Assembly (NCBI RefSeq): GCF_012516375.2
Contig: NZ_CP051204.2
Coordinates: forward strand, 7,797,501-7,861,500
Origin: Chitinophaga oryzae
GTDB taxonomy: Bacteria > Bacteroidota > Bacteroidia > Chitinophagales > Chitinophagaceae
Length of the DNA: 64,000 bases
Reading direction: 5' to 3'
Under the pieces are notes generated by a model. It was not told where the DNA came from, did no database searches, and was given only the letters and a program-made list of their open reading frames with translations. Below, in pieces: positions 46,968-55,122 of this stretch (its first letter is position 1; each line of letters begins with the position of its first letter). A program made the position numbers and the translations under genes.

Positions 46968-46997
46968 CAAAATTATTGTTTTTGGGTGACTTTTCAA
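46968..46997 (-). promoter_or_regulatory. Promoter of ffh
   Basis: On the minus strand TTG (complement of 46995-46997), 19 bases, then TAATTTTG (complement of 46968-46975). The -33 element overlaps the first base pairs of an 'aattacgaatt' repeat copy. Confidence 0.65.
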
Positions 46998-47384
46998 TTA
47001 CGAATTACGGATTACGAATTACGAATTGGGGGTTCCTGATGCGCCTGATGGCGCAGGGACGCTGGCCGGAGCCCGGAAAGCGAAGATAACAGCATGTCTC
47101 AGACAAGGTACCAAAGATGAACTACCAAAGTTGAACTACCAAAGAAAGAAAAATTTACTGGCAGTGTGCCACAGATAGAATACCACAAAATACCACAGAC
47201 AAGGTATCACAGAAAGCATACCACAGACAGGGCCCAAAAAAAGCGGAGATGATGGAGCCTCCCCCATTACCTCCGCTCAAAGCGTTTATTATCCAACAAA
47301 TTCAATATAATTAAAATAAAAATACACCCACCTGGCATCAGCAGGCATCCTGGCGCCCCACCAATTCGTAATTCGTAATTGACT
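46995..47384. repeat. Region bounded by inverted 'aattacgaatt' repeats
   Basis: A repeat copy at about 46995-47027 ('caattacgaattacggatt' and on) and an inverted copy at about 47362-47382 bound this gene-free stretch between ffh and rpoD. Inside, short units 'taccacagac', 'ctaccaaag' and 'taccacaaa' recur between 47106 and 47230. No reading frame is convincing. The rpoD terminator also lies here. Confidence 0.5.
47235..47277 (-). terminator. Terminator of rpoD
   Basis: Minus-strand stem AGCGGAG/CTCCGCT (47242-47248 with 47271-47277) plus inner pairs CCAT/ATGG, followed by T7. It lies about 105 bases after the rpoD stop codon. Confidence 0.6.
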
Positions 47385-48249
47385 AACCCAGGTAATTCCG
47401 GAGTAATTTGCTCCTGGAGGTAGTCCTTAGCTTAGTGATAGCTTTGTCTTTGATCTGGCGTACCCTTTCGCGGGTGAGGCCGAATTTTTCCCCGATATCT
47501 TCGAGCGACATGGGATGTTCCACAGCGATACCGAAATACAGCATGATCACATCTTTCTGGCGGTCTGTGAGGGTAGACAGGGACCTTTCAATTTCCCGGC
47601 GAAGGGAGTCGTGATGGTCCAGTTCCTCGTCAGCGCTGACGGCGTTTGGATTTTCGAGCACGTCCAGCAGGGAATTGTCTTCCCCGTCGATAAACGGCGC
47701 GTCCATAGAAACGTGGCGGGCGGCTACGCCGAGGGTGGCTTCCACTTCATCGGTGTTGATTTCGAGGATGGTGGCCAGCTCATCGGGTGACGGCTCCCTT
47801 TCAAACTCCTGTTCCAGCTGGGAATATGCCTTGCTGATCTTGTTGCTGAGGCCCACTTTGTTGAGTGGCAGCCTTACGATCCTGGACTGTTCGGCCAGTG
47901 CCTGCAGGATGGACTGACGGATCCACCATACGGCGTAGGAAATGAATTTAAAACCGCGTGTTTCATCAAAACGTTGAGCAGCTTTAATTAACCCCAGGTT
48001 GCCCTCGTTGATCAGGTCGCTGAGTGACAGACCCTGGTTCTGATACTGTTTGGCAACGGATACCACAAAGCGGAGATTAGCTTTAGTCAGCTTTTCCAAC
48101 GCTCTTTGATCGCCCTGCTTGATGCGGATAGCGAGGTTTACCTCTTCTTCCGGCGTAATTAAATCCACCTTCCCAATCTCCTGCAAGTACTTCTCGAGGG
48201 ACTGAGATTCCCTGTTGGTAATGGATTTAGTGATTTTAAGTTGGCGCAT
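47383..48249 (-). CDS. rpoD: Primary sigma factor RpoD (SigA), short Bacteroidota form
   Basis: A protein of 288 residues. It lacks the long region 1.1 and spacer of the proteobacterial factor. Region 2 is seen in [41 protein letters not shown] split across 2.1-2.3, with [10 protein letters not shown] (2.4); region 3 has RIVRLPLNK, and region 4 [14 protein letters not shown] with the helix-turn-helix [23 protein letters not shown]. It directs RNA polymerase to TTG/TAnnTTTG promoters, many of which are seen in this window. The ATG giving [10 protein letters not shown] is used; another lies two codons upstream. Confidence 0.96.
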   Translation of the reverse strand: MRQLKITKSITNRESQSLEKYLQEIGKVDLITPEEEVNLAIRIKQGDQRALEKLTKANLRFVVSVAKQYQNQGLSLSDLINEGNLGLIKAAQRFDETRGFKFISYAVWWIRQSILQALAEQSRIVRLPLNKVGLSNKISKAYSQLEQEFEREPSPDELATILEINTDEVEATLGVAARHVSMDAPFIDGEDNSLLDVLENPNAVSADEELDHHDSLRREIERSLSTLTDRQKDVIMLYFGIAVEHPMSLEDIGEKFGLTRERVRQIKDKAITKLRTTSRSKLLRNYLG

Positions 48250-48308
48250 TGACATAGAGTCGGAACAGTTACAGGTTAAGAAAAAGTTAAGATTTGATGA
48301 ATGCCTGA

Positions 48309-48338
48309 CAAAAATAACTTTTTTTAGAAGCCGACCAA
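48309..48338 (-). promoter_or_regulatory. Promoter of rpoD
   Basis: On the minus strand TTG (complement of 48336-48338), 19 bases, then TATTTTTG (complement of 48309-48316), a full consensus match, so rpoD likely feeds its own promoter. Confidence 0.65.
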
Positions 48339-48548
48339 AAAAAATCTGTCGTTTTTAAATCATTTCCAAATAAAATCGATTGATCTTTAAGAGCTTATTA
48401 TTTTCCCGCTAAACCCGCTACCGGTACGACATCTGCCGGAAGCATCAGAGAGAGCGCATTTATAAATAGTAAAATATTATAATATTTTTAAAATGTATAA
48501 GGTGTTCATACATTCTTCAGATTAATTAAAAAAAAACCGTAAATTATT

Positions 48549-48577
48549 TTGACAGAATAAAATATTTTCTATAATTG
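48549..48577 (+). promoter_or_regulatory. Promoter of the START-like gene
   Basis: TTG at 48549-48551, 18 bases, then TATAATTG at 48570-48577 (one mismatch). The stretch 48339-48548 between the divergent promoters is AT-rich and shows nothing else. Confidence 0.5.
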
Positions 48578-48613
48578 CAACCTGATGATATTGATTTACT
48601 AATTATTTGAGAG

Positions 48614-48994
48614 ATGTCTAAGAAAGTGCTTTACGAGTTGGAATTCCCGGTTAGGTGCTCCCCCGGTATCCTATACGAATTCCTGTCAACCCCCGCTGGT
48701 TTGCAGGAATGGTTCGCAGACAGGGTAGACTTCAGGGACAATGTATTTTCCTTTTCCTGGAATGGCAGTTCTGAAGAAGCAGAAATACTGGAACAGGAGG
48801 AAGACGAATTTATCAGGTTCCACTGGCTCCATGCCCCGAAGGAGGAGTTCTTTGAATTCCGCATTCAAATTTCAGAAGTCACCAATATGACCATTTTGGT
48901 TGTGAAAGACTTCGCTGACAAGAGAGAGATTAAAGACCAAAGCCAACTTTGGGAATCCCAGGTAAAAGATCTGTTCCATCGGATAGGAAACTAA
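48614..48994 (+). CDS. START-like (SRPBCC) domain protein
   Basis: A protein of 126 residues with a helix-grip pattern: YELEFPVRCSPGILYEFLSTPAGLQEWFADRV is the typical SRPBCC opening, followed by WNGSSEEAEI and RFHWLHAPKEEFFEFRI. Such folds bind hydrophobic ligands; this small Bacteroidota version is annotated only as START-like and has no known ligand. It is divergent from rpoD and its stop codon abuts the convergent neighbour with no gap. Confidence 0.85.
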   Translation: MSKKVLYELEFPVRCSPGILYEFLSTPAGLQEWFADRVDFRDNVFSFSWNGSSEEAEILEQEEDEFIRFHWLHAPKEEFFEFRIQISEVTNMTILVVKDFADKREIKDQSQLWESQVKDLFHRIGN

Positions 48995-49609
48995 TCACGG
49001 CCTTTTCACCGTCAATTCATTGAGTAGGGTCGCATAAGCCTCCACTATATCAGTAATTATTTCTCCCCAGCGTTCCAATGCAAACGGTTTCGCCAGTTTA
49101 ATGAAATTTTTCCGGCCAACCAGCCTTTTCCATTCTGCTAAACTCATATCACCTATGGACCGGTAATTTCCGTTTTCAAAGTCATGTTCCCAGGGATCGT
49201 CCGGCAGGTACACCTGAAACCCGGCAGCCGCCAGTGGCTCATAAGCCGCCATTAGCGACGCCTCAAACTGCTTTTTGACCATCCCCGCCAGGTGCAGGGT
49301 GTAGCTGAAATAATGCCCCCACCAGAACATGCTGCGGAAAGCAAACACGTCGGTTTTACTGAAATACCGCGGATAATCCAGTATTACCCACGGCAGTGAC
49401 TTATACTGCTCCCCTTTCGAAATTTTAGGCCCTTGTTGCAGCCATACCGGTTCAAATGGGAAACCGGCCGCCGCATCCCATGCCGCCAGCGCTTCCTGTA
49501 ACTGTCCCATTAACAACATCACCTTCTCTATCGCCCTGTTTTTCAGCTCCATGACCCGTGGCGTAAATACAATGGCTGCCTCTTCTGCTGTCAGATAAAA
49601 ATTTTCCAT
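48995..49609 (-). CDS. Uncharacterised protein
   Basis: A cytoplasmic-looking protein of 204 residues from the ATG giving MENFYLTAEEA. I do not recognise the family. It is rich in Trp, Phe and Tyr (VILDYPRYFSKTD, FWWGHYFSYTLHL, YLPDDPWEHDFENG) and has no signal peptide or membrane helix. The predicted pattern is helix-rich at the N terminus and C terminus. The longer frame reaching 49747 is rejected because it runs into an inverted repeat. Low-complexity is absent and codon use looks normal, so I consider it a real gene. Confidence 0.7.
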   Translation of the reverse strand: MENFYLTAEEAAIVFTPRVMELKNRAIEKVMLLMGQLQEALAAWDAAAGFPFEPVWLQQGPKISKGEQYKSLPWVILDYPRYFSKTDVFAFRSMFWWGHYFSYTLHLAGMVKKQFEASLMAAYEPLAAAGFQVYLPDDPWEHDFENGNYRSIGDMSLAEWKRLVGRKNFIKLAKPFALERWGEIITDIVEAYATLLNELTVKRP

Positions 49610-49670
49610 ATAATTTAACGGTATTTTCAGGGATGCTTTAACACTCCTTTGTGAAATCGTACTACCTTTG

Positions 49671-49837
49671 CTCGCAAAGTGGCAAAGTAAGCAAAGAACG
49701 CCAAGAAGTTGACATATTACACCAACCAGCCGGTGTAAACGCAACATCCTTTCAAACCGGGTTTACCAATAAGCCTGTACGTTTGGCCCTTTTGTCAGCA
49801 TTCATTGCGTTCATTGCTTACTTTGTTTCTTTGCGAG
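49671..49837. repeat. Inverted repeat 'gcaaagtaagcaa', upstream of the LptF/G gene
   Basis: Arms 49671-49706 and 49802-49837 are reverse complements at about 30 of 36 positions ('ctcgcaaag...caaagtaagcaa...gaacgc'). A TACCTTTG -7 element (49663-49670, plus strand) directly precedes the left arm, so the repeat would lie in the leader RNA of the downstream gene. Confidence 0.6.
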
Positions 49838-49857
49838 AAAAAAATCAGGCATTATCA

Positions 49858-51315
49858 GTGAAGAAACTCGATAAATTAATTATTAGAACATTCCTGGGCC
49901 CCTTTGTGGCGACCTTCTTTGTGACGCTTTTTGTGCTGGTAATGCAGTTTCTCTGGAAATATGTGGACGACCTGGTAGGAAAAGGACTGGACACAATGGT
50001 GATCGTGCAACTGATCGCTTATACCAGCGCCACGCTGGTGACGCTCGCCCTCCCCCTGGCCGTGCTGCTGTCGTCTATCATGACCTTCGGCAACCTCGGA
50101 GAGAGCTTTGAACTGGTAGCCCTGAAATCAGCCGGAATTTCCCTGCTGCGTTTCATCCGGCCCCTCCTGGTGGTGTGCAGCATCATCGGGGTCCTGGCAT
50201 TCCTGTTTGCCAACTATGTGATCCCCGTCGCCAACCTGCAGGCCAAATCCCTGCTGTACGACATCACCTACTCCAAACCGGCCTTCAACATCAAGGCGGG
50301 CGTATTTTACCGTGATATCCCCGGCTATACCATCAAGGTGGCCCAGAAAGATAAAGACAACCAGACCATCCATCAGGTAATGATCTTCGATCATTCCACC
50401 GGCGGTGGCGGCGGCGACAAAGTCATTCTCGCCGAAAAAGGCCAGATGGTGCTCACCGCCAACAAACGTTTCCTTTACTTCATCCTCGAAAATGGCTGGC
50501 GATATGAGGAAAAAGGCAACAACGGCTATTCCGTTCCCGGCGACATGATCCGCTTCAGCTTTAAAAAATACTCCAAGGCCTTCGACCTCAGCTCTTTCGC
50601 CTTTAACCGGCTGAATACGGACCTCTTTGCCTCCAACCAGCAGATGCTCAATATCCGGCAGCTGGACCTGGCCATTGACTCCCTGCAGAAATCCCAAAAT
50701 ATTTTCGCACGCACCGTCAACGCCTATGTGACGGTACGTTTTCCCTTCTTCAAATGGAAGGATTCCGCCTGGGCGGCTACCGCGCCGCCGCTGCAGGTGA
50801 AGGATTTTGAAGAAATCGTCCCGGAAAAGAGCCGCCGCAATGTGCTGGACAGGGCAGAACAAAGCGTACGGGAAACGTTAAGCTCCCTTGAGGCCCCTAC
50901 CAAAGAATATTCTGACAAGCACAGCGTTATATTAATGCATAAAGTGGAGTGGCAGCGTAAGTTTACCCTCGCCGCAGCCTGTGTGGTGATGTTCCTGATC
51001 GGCGCCCCGCTGGGCTCCATTATCCGTAAGGGAGGCCTGGGCACCCCGCTGGTGTTTGCCGTGATCTTCTTTGTGATCTTCAATATATTTTTCATGATCG
51101 GGGAAAAGATGGCCCGCAGCGGAGTGATGTTCACCTGGTCGGGGATGTGGCTGTCAAATATCGTCCTGGTACCGATCGCCGGCTTTTTAATTTATAAAGC
51201 CATGAATGATTCCAACTTATTCAATAAAGAATTTTATTTTCGCATATATCAAAAAATAAAAAAGTTCTTACAAAAGTTTAGACGTAACAAGTTTAAAAAG
51301 CAACCTACAATTTAA
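49858..51315 (+). CDS. LptF/LptG family lipopolysaccharide export permease
   Basis: A protein of 485 residues starting at a GTG that gives MKKLDKLIIRTFLGPFVATFF, the usual start of this family. Three N-terminal helices, a large periplasmic beta-jellyroll (about 110-350), and three C-terminal helices (RKFTLAAACVVMFLIGAPLGSIIRKGGLG) match LptF/LptG. With LptB ATPase it extracts LPS from the inner membrane. An ATG 69 codons upstream is in frame but its peptide is encoded by an inverted repeat, so I reject it. It is followed after 11 bases by a PAP2 phosphatase gene. Confidence 0.9.
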   Translation: MKKLDKLIIRTFLGPFVATFFVTLFVLVMQFLWKYVDDLVGKGLDTMVIVQLIAYTSATLVTLALPLAVLLSSIMTFGNLGESFELVALKSAGISLLRFIRPLLVVCSIIGVLAFLFANYVIPVANLQAKSLLYDITYSKPAFNIKAGVFYRDIPGYTIKVAQKDKDNQTIHQVMIFDHSTGGGGGDKVILAEKGQMVLTANKRFLYFILENGWRYEEKGNNGYSVPGDMIRFSFKKYSKAFDLSSFAFNRLNTDLFASNQQMLNIRQLDLAIDSLQKSQNIFARTVNAYVTVRFPFFKWKDSAWAATAPPLQVKDFEEIVPEKSRRNVLDRAEQSVRETLSSLEAPTKEYSDKHSVILMHKVEWQRKFTLAAACVVMFLIGAPLGSIIRKGGLGTPLVFAVIFFVIFNIFFMIGEKMARSGVMFTWSGMWLSNIVLVPIAGFLIYKAMNDSNLFNKEFYFRIYQKIKKFLQKFRRNKFKKQPTI

Positions 51316-51326
51316 AACCTACAGAT

Positions 51327-51998
51327 TTGAAAACGCTGTTTACACTGTTCAGAAAGAATGCATATTTCTTTCTGCCCTTCCTGCTATGGCTTATAGTAGG
51401 GGGAGTAATGCTGGCAACCTACAGTCAACGTGAGTTATTTCTGGGTATCAACGGAGAGCACTCAACGGTTGGAGATGTGTTGGTCACCGGGATCACTTAT
51501 CTCGGCGATGGTATCATGTTTAGCTTAATCCTGTTGCTGATGCTGCTTATGCAGAAGTTCAGGGTATTCTTCATTGGTCTGGCAGTATTTCTGCTGGCAG
51601 TCGTTGTAGTACAGGTAGCTAAACACTATTTTAATGCGCCCAGGCCCATCAGCTATTTTGGTGATGAAGCCGCCACGCTGGTACATACGGTAAAGTGGGT
51701 TACGGTGCATGGCAGCTGCAGCTTCCCTTCAGGGCACTCTGCAGGGGCTTTTGCCATGTTCAGTTTCCTGTCGGTATGGCTGCGCAATAAAAAGCTGGGA
51801 TTGCTGTTTATTGTATTAGCACTGACAGCAGGCTATTCCCGCATTTACCTGGCACAACACTTTTTCGCTGACGTTTACGTAGGCAGCATCGTAGGGACCC
51901 TTAGCACTGTTATTGTATGTGGGTTCTTCAGATTCAGGGACTCCGCCACTTCTCCGGAAGTATGTGCGGAAGCCGTTGTAAACGCCAACGCGGCGTAA
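51327..51998 (+). CDS. PAP2 family membrane phosphatase
   Basis: A protein of 223 residues with about six membrane helices. The three phosphatase motifs are present: KHYFNAPRP, FPSGHSAG and SRIYLAQHFFADVYVG. Such enzymes remove phosphate from lipid phosphates such as undecaprenyl diphosphate or lipid A. The start seems to be TTG (MKTLFTLFRKN); the first ATG lies inside a membrane helix. It follows the LPS permease gene and precedes an ArnT-like gene, so an LPS-related role is plausible. Confidence 0.88.
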   Translation: MKTLFTLFRKNAYFFLPFLLWLIVGGVMLATYSQRELFLGINGEHSTVGDVLVTGITYLGDGIMFSLILLLMLLMQKFRVFFIGLAVFLLAVVVVQVAKHYFNAPRPISYFGDEAATLVHTVKWVTVHGSCSFPSGHSAGAFAMFSFLSVWLRNKKLGLLFIVLALTAGYSRIYLAQHFFADVYVGSIVGTLSTVIVCGFFRFRDSATSPEVCAEAVVNANAA

Positions 51999-52014
51999 AT
52001 CCTGTAAATTTTTC

Positions 52015-52066
52015 AAAGGAGCAAAGTTCGCAAAGCACCTTTGCGGATTTTGCTCCTTTACTTTTT
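52015..52066 (+). terminator. Terminator after the PAP2 gene
   Basis: A 21-base stem with three mismatches (52015-52035 with 52039-52059) is followed by 'cttttttag'. It is built of 'gcaaag' units like the repeats at 49671 and 53727. Confidence 0.65.
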
Positions 52067-52103
52067 TAGCGAGCCGTAATGCTTATTTTTATAAACCGTT
52101 ATA

Positions 52104-53725
52104 ATGAAATACCTGTTGATTGCCCTTGTGGCAGCCCTGTTATTTATACCTTTTCTGGGGCTGTACACCTTTTTGACTGGGACGAGATAAACTTTGCAGA
52201 AGCAGCCCGGGAAATGATTGTGAGCCATAACTACAGTCAGGTACAAATCGATTTCCGGCCTTTCTGGGAAAAACCGCCCCTGTTTATCTGGATGCAGGCC
52301 GGCAGCATGCTGCTCTTTGGCGTCAATGACTTCGCGGCCCGTTTTCCGAATGCAATCATTGGTATCGCTACCCTGCTGAGCCTCTACGCTATCGGTAAAA
52401 AACTGGCGGACGAGAAAATGGGCATCTGGTGGGCCCTGGTATACGCCGGCTCCTGGCTCCCCCACTTCTATTTCAAGTCAGGTATTATCGACCCTACTTT
52501 CAACTACTTCATTTTCCTCGCCATCTATTTCGCCTACCGGATCGCCTATAGCGAAAAATCTTACCGTATGGCCATGCTGAGCGGCTTTTTCCTCGGCCTG
52601 GCGGTACTGACCAAAGGACCTGTGGCCATTCTTGTGTCTATGCTCACCCTCCTGGTGTACTGGCTCTGGAATAAGTTCCGCATTGGTATTAAACTGGCGC
52701 ATCTGGGCCTAATTGCCCTTTTTGCGTCTATCACCACCCTGCTTTGGTTTGGTTATGAAATCATCGCCCATGGCTGGTGGTTTGTCAATGAATTTGTGGC
52801 TTACCAGATCCGCCTGCTCACCACCGAAGATGCCGGTCACGGCGGCCCGTTCTTCTACCACTGGGTAGTACTCCTGATTGGTTGTTTCCCGGCCAGCATC
52901 TTCCTGTTTTCGTATATCCGCGGCAGGAAAAAGACGATCTACGGGCAACCGGCAGCGACCGAACAGAAAGATTTCAAAGTGTGGATGTGGGTATTGTTCT
53001 GGGTGGTGCTCATCCTGTTTTCCATCGTGAAAACCAAGATCGTGCATTATTCTTCCCTGTGTTATTTCCCGCTGTCCTACCTGGCAGCTTACCAGGTATA
53101 TAAACTGTCCAACGGCAAACTTCGCCTCCGCGGCTGGAACATTGCGCTGCTGTGCGTGATCGGCGTTGTGCTGGGCATTGCCATCGCGGCATTGCCGCTG
53201 GTGGGCGTATACAAAGACAAGCTGATTCCTTATATCGGCGATAAATTCGCAGTGGCCAACCTGCAGGCGCAGGTATCCTGGTCTGTAGCGGAAACCGGCT
53301 ACGGCATCGCCTATATCATCCTGGTGATCGTCAGCGCCGTGTTACTGTCCCGCCAGAAAATCACCAATGGACTGCTATGCCTGTTTCTCAGCACCATTTT
53401 GATCATACAGGTGACGGTGGTACATTTTGTGCCCAAAGTAGAACGTTATTCCCAGGGCGCGGCCATCGACTTCTTTATTTCGCTGCAGGGAAAGGATGTG
53501 TATGTGAAAGCGCTCGGCTACCACAGCTATGCGCAGCATTACTATTCACGGGAGCAGCCCCATAGCAATAAAAACTATTATAATACCGACTGGCTGCTGA
53601 ACGGCGCAATTGATAAACCCGCCTATTTCATTTGCCGGATTACCGACAGCGAGGAATTCGTTCATCATCCGAACCTTGAAGTGATTGGAGAAAAGAACGG
53701 ATTTGTGTTCCTTAAACGCAAGTAA
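52104..53725 (+). CDS. ArnT-type membrane glycosyltransferase (frame broken near its start)
   Basis: A GT-C glycosyltransferase of about 540 residues with some 12 membrane helices. The catalytic first loop has FDWDEINFAEAAREM, then FRPFWEKPPLFIWMQA, GFFLGLAVLTKGPVA and VKTKIVHYSSLCYFPLSYLAAY. It transfers a sugar from a polyprenyl phosphate to an envelope acceptor such as lipid A. The expected start MKYLLIALVAALLFIPFLG (ATG 52104) is out of frame with the rest: the frame changes at a G4 tract at 52157-52160, where G5 would give a seamless LGAVHLFDWDE. The single frame from 52079 gives a non-membrane N terminus, which I think is false. Confidence 0.85.
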
Positions 53726-53726
53726 T

Positions 53727-53884
53727 CACGCAAAGGCGCTAAGCAGCAAAGCGCGCAAAGATTTTTAAGATTAATAAGAAAGCAAAGGAGCGAAGACCAA
53801 CTCGAATTGGTCTTCGCTCCTTTGCTTTCTTTGTGTTCTTAATTTTATTTCTTTGCGCGCTTTGCTGCTTAGCGCCTTTGCGTG
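53727..53884. repeat. Nested perfect hairpins between convergent genes
   Basis: Outer arms 53727-53760 and 53851-53884 form a perfect 34-base inverted repeat; inner arms 53777-53800 and 53807-53830 form a perfect 24-base one with a 6-base loop. The core words 'gcgcaaag' and 'cgcaaaggcgctaagcag' define the family. It probably terminates both flanking genes. Confidence 0.8.
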
Positions 53885-53900
53885 AAGCTTTGCGTGAAAC

Positions 53901-54626
53901 TTACGCGTTGTTGTAGCGTTTTTCCACCTCCTCCCAGTTCACCACGTTCCAGAAGGCATTGATGTAGTCCGGGCGTTTGTTCTGGTATTTCAGGTAGTAA
54001 GCGTGCTCCCATACGTCGAGTGCGAGGATGGGCGTACCTTTTTCCTTTACGATGTTATGCATGAGCGGATTGTCCTGGTTAGGCGTGTTGATCACGGACA
54101 GTTTTTTGCCCGGGCCAACGATCAGCCATGCCCAACCGGAGCCGAACTGTGTTTTACCCGCGTCGTTGAATTTCTCCTGGAACTTCTCAAAGGAGCCGAA
54201 GTGGCTATTGATGGCTGCTTTCAGCTTATCGGACGGTGTTGTTTTTTTAGGAGACAATATGGTCCAGAACAGGGAGTGGTTGTAATGGCCGCCGCCGTTG
54301 TTACGGATGGCTTTATCTTTATCCGTCACCTTACGCAGTATTTCCCCGAGCGACAGGGTAGCGAATGCGGTGTCCTTTATCGCTTCGTTAAGGTTTTTCA
54401 CATAGGCGCCATGGTGCTTGTCATGATGTATTTCCATCGTCATTTTATCGATATGAGGTTCCAGGGCGTCATAAGCATAAGGCAATGGCGGTACCACAAA
54501 AGGGGCCTTCGGATCGTCTGAGCTGGTTTTCACGGAAGTAACGGGCATGGCCAGGCTGCTGAGAGGGCCGCTGAGCGCTGCTACGCCAGCCAGGCTGGTC
54601 AGTTTTATGAATTCTCTTTTGTTCAT
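53901..54626 (-). CDS. sodA: Exported superoxide dismutase, Mn-type signature
   Basis: A protein of 241 residues. A signal-like N terminus ([19 protein letters not shown], with Lys-Arg rather than Arg-Arg) is followed by a complete Fe/Mn-SOD: metal His in [24 protein letters not shown], then Asp and His in [22 protein letters not shown] and NQDNPLM are the residues seen in Mn enzymes rather than Fe enzymes, although cambialistic forms exist. It detoxifies superoxide, here outside the cytoplasm. The KR form of the Tat motif makes the export route uncertain. It is transcribed alone. Confidence 0.93.
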   Translation of the reverse strand: MNKREFIKLTSLAGVAALSGPLSSLAMPVTSVKTSSDDPKAPFVVPPLPYAYDALEPHIDKMTMEIHHDKHHGAYVKNLNEAIKDTAFATLSLGEILRKVTDKDKAIRNNGGGHYNHSLFWTILSPKKTTPSDKLKAAINSHFGSFEKFQEKFNDAGKTQFGSGWAWLIVGPGKKLSVINTPNQDNPLMHNIVKEKGTPILALDVWEHAYYLKYQNKRPDYINAFWNVVNWEEVEKRYNNA

Positions 54627-54667
54627 ATTAAAAGAATTGAAATTTGTTTATAGAAATAACACAGATA

Positions 54668-54675
54668 CAAATCTA
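54668..54675 (-). promoter_or_regulatory. -7 element of the superoxide dismutase gene
   Basis: TAGATTTG on the minus strand, a full -7 match about 42 bases before the ATG. Candidate -33 TTG elements lie 15 or 23 bases upstream, neither ideal. Confidence 0.4.
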
Positions 54676-54712
54676 ATTGTAAAGGGAATTCAATGCAGCA
54701 AAATTTACACCA

Positions 54713-55009
54713 ATGAAAGCGGTGATTGTCACCCTTAAAATATTTACAGATACTTATACGATTGAATACCAGTACCCGACATCCGGCGTGTTTAGCATTT
54801 ATTCAAAAAACGGGACTTTCTTTATGGATTATTCTGGAAATAATACTATTTTACCATTACCTTCATGTGAAGATGTAGAGCTTTTTAATCTTTTTCAACA
54901 AATGGAACTATTTATCCCGGGAGATGCTAACTGCGGAAATAGAAATGCAATCCCTGCTAGAATGGCCAACGATACTATGCTGCTTACACCCGCCATTGTA
55001 ACAGCGTAG
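54713..55009 (+). CDS. Small uncharacterised protein upstream of the GNAT-ThiF-kinase run
   Basis: A frame of 98 residues (MKAVIVTLKIFTDTYTIEYQ...LLTPAIVTA) I do not recognise. The first 60 residues alternate like beta strands, with many Tyr, Thr and Phe; the C terminus is more polar. It has no signal peptide. It is more AT-rich than the genes that follow and ends 113 bases before the GNAT-like gene, with a weak stem and T run at about 55015-55030. It could be a real small protein, or chance. If real, its place suggests a tie to the downstream unit. Confidence 0.45.
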   Translation: MKAVIVTLKIFTDTYTIEYQYPTSGVFSIYSKNGTFFMDYSGNNTILPLPSCEDVELFNLFQQMELFIPGDANCGNRNAIPARMANDTMLLTPAIVTA

Positions 55010-55122
55010 TGAGAAAGCGGTAGCTTTTTTGCTGATATGCTTATTTAAAACACCGAATATTTTTTTAAGGGCCACCCGACCCTGGCTAACTAAACTAAAA
55101 AAAACTTAAAGCATTCCCATAC

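Noticed and set aside
49651..49857. 69-residue N-terminal extension of the LptF/G-type protein
   Set aside because: Encoded by an inverted repeat; the family start is at the GTG at 49858.
53727..53884. CRISPR-like array
   Set aside because: Repeats are inverted, not direct, with no spacers and no cas gene.
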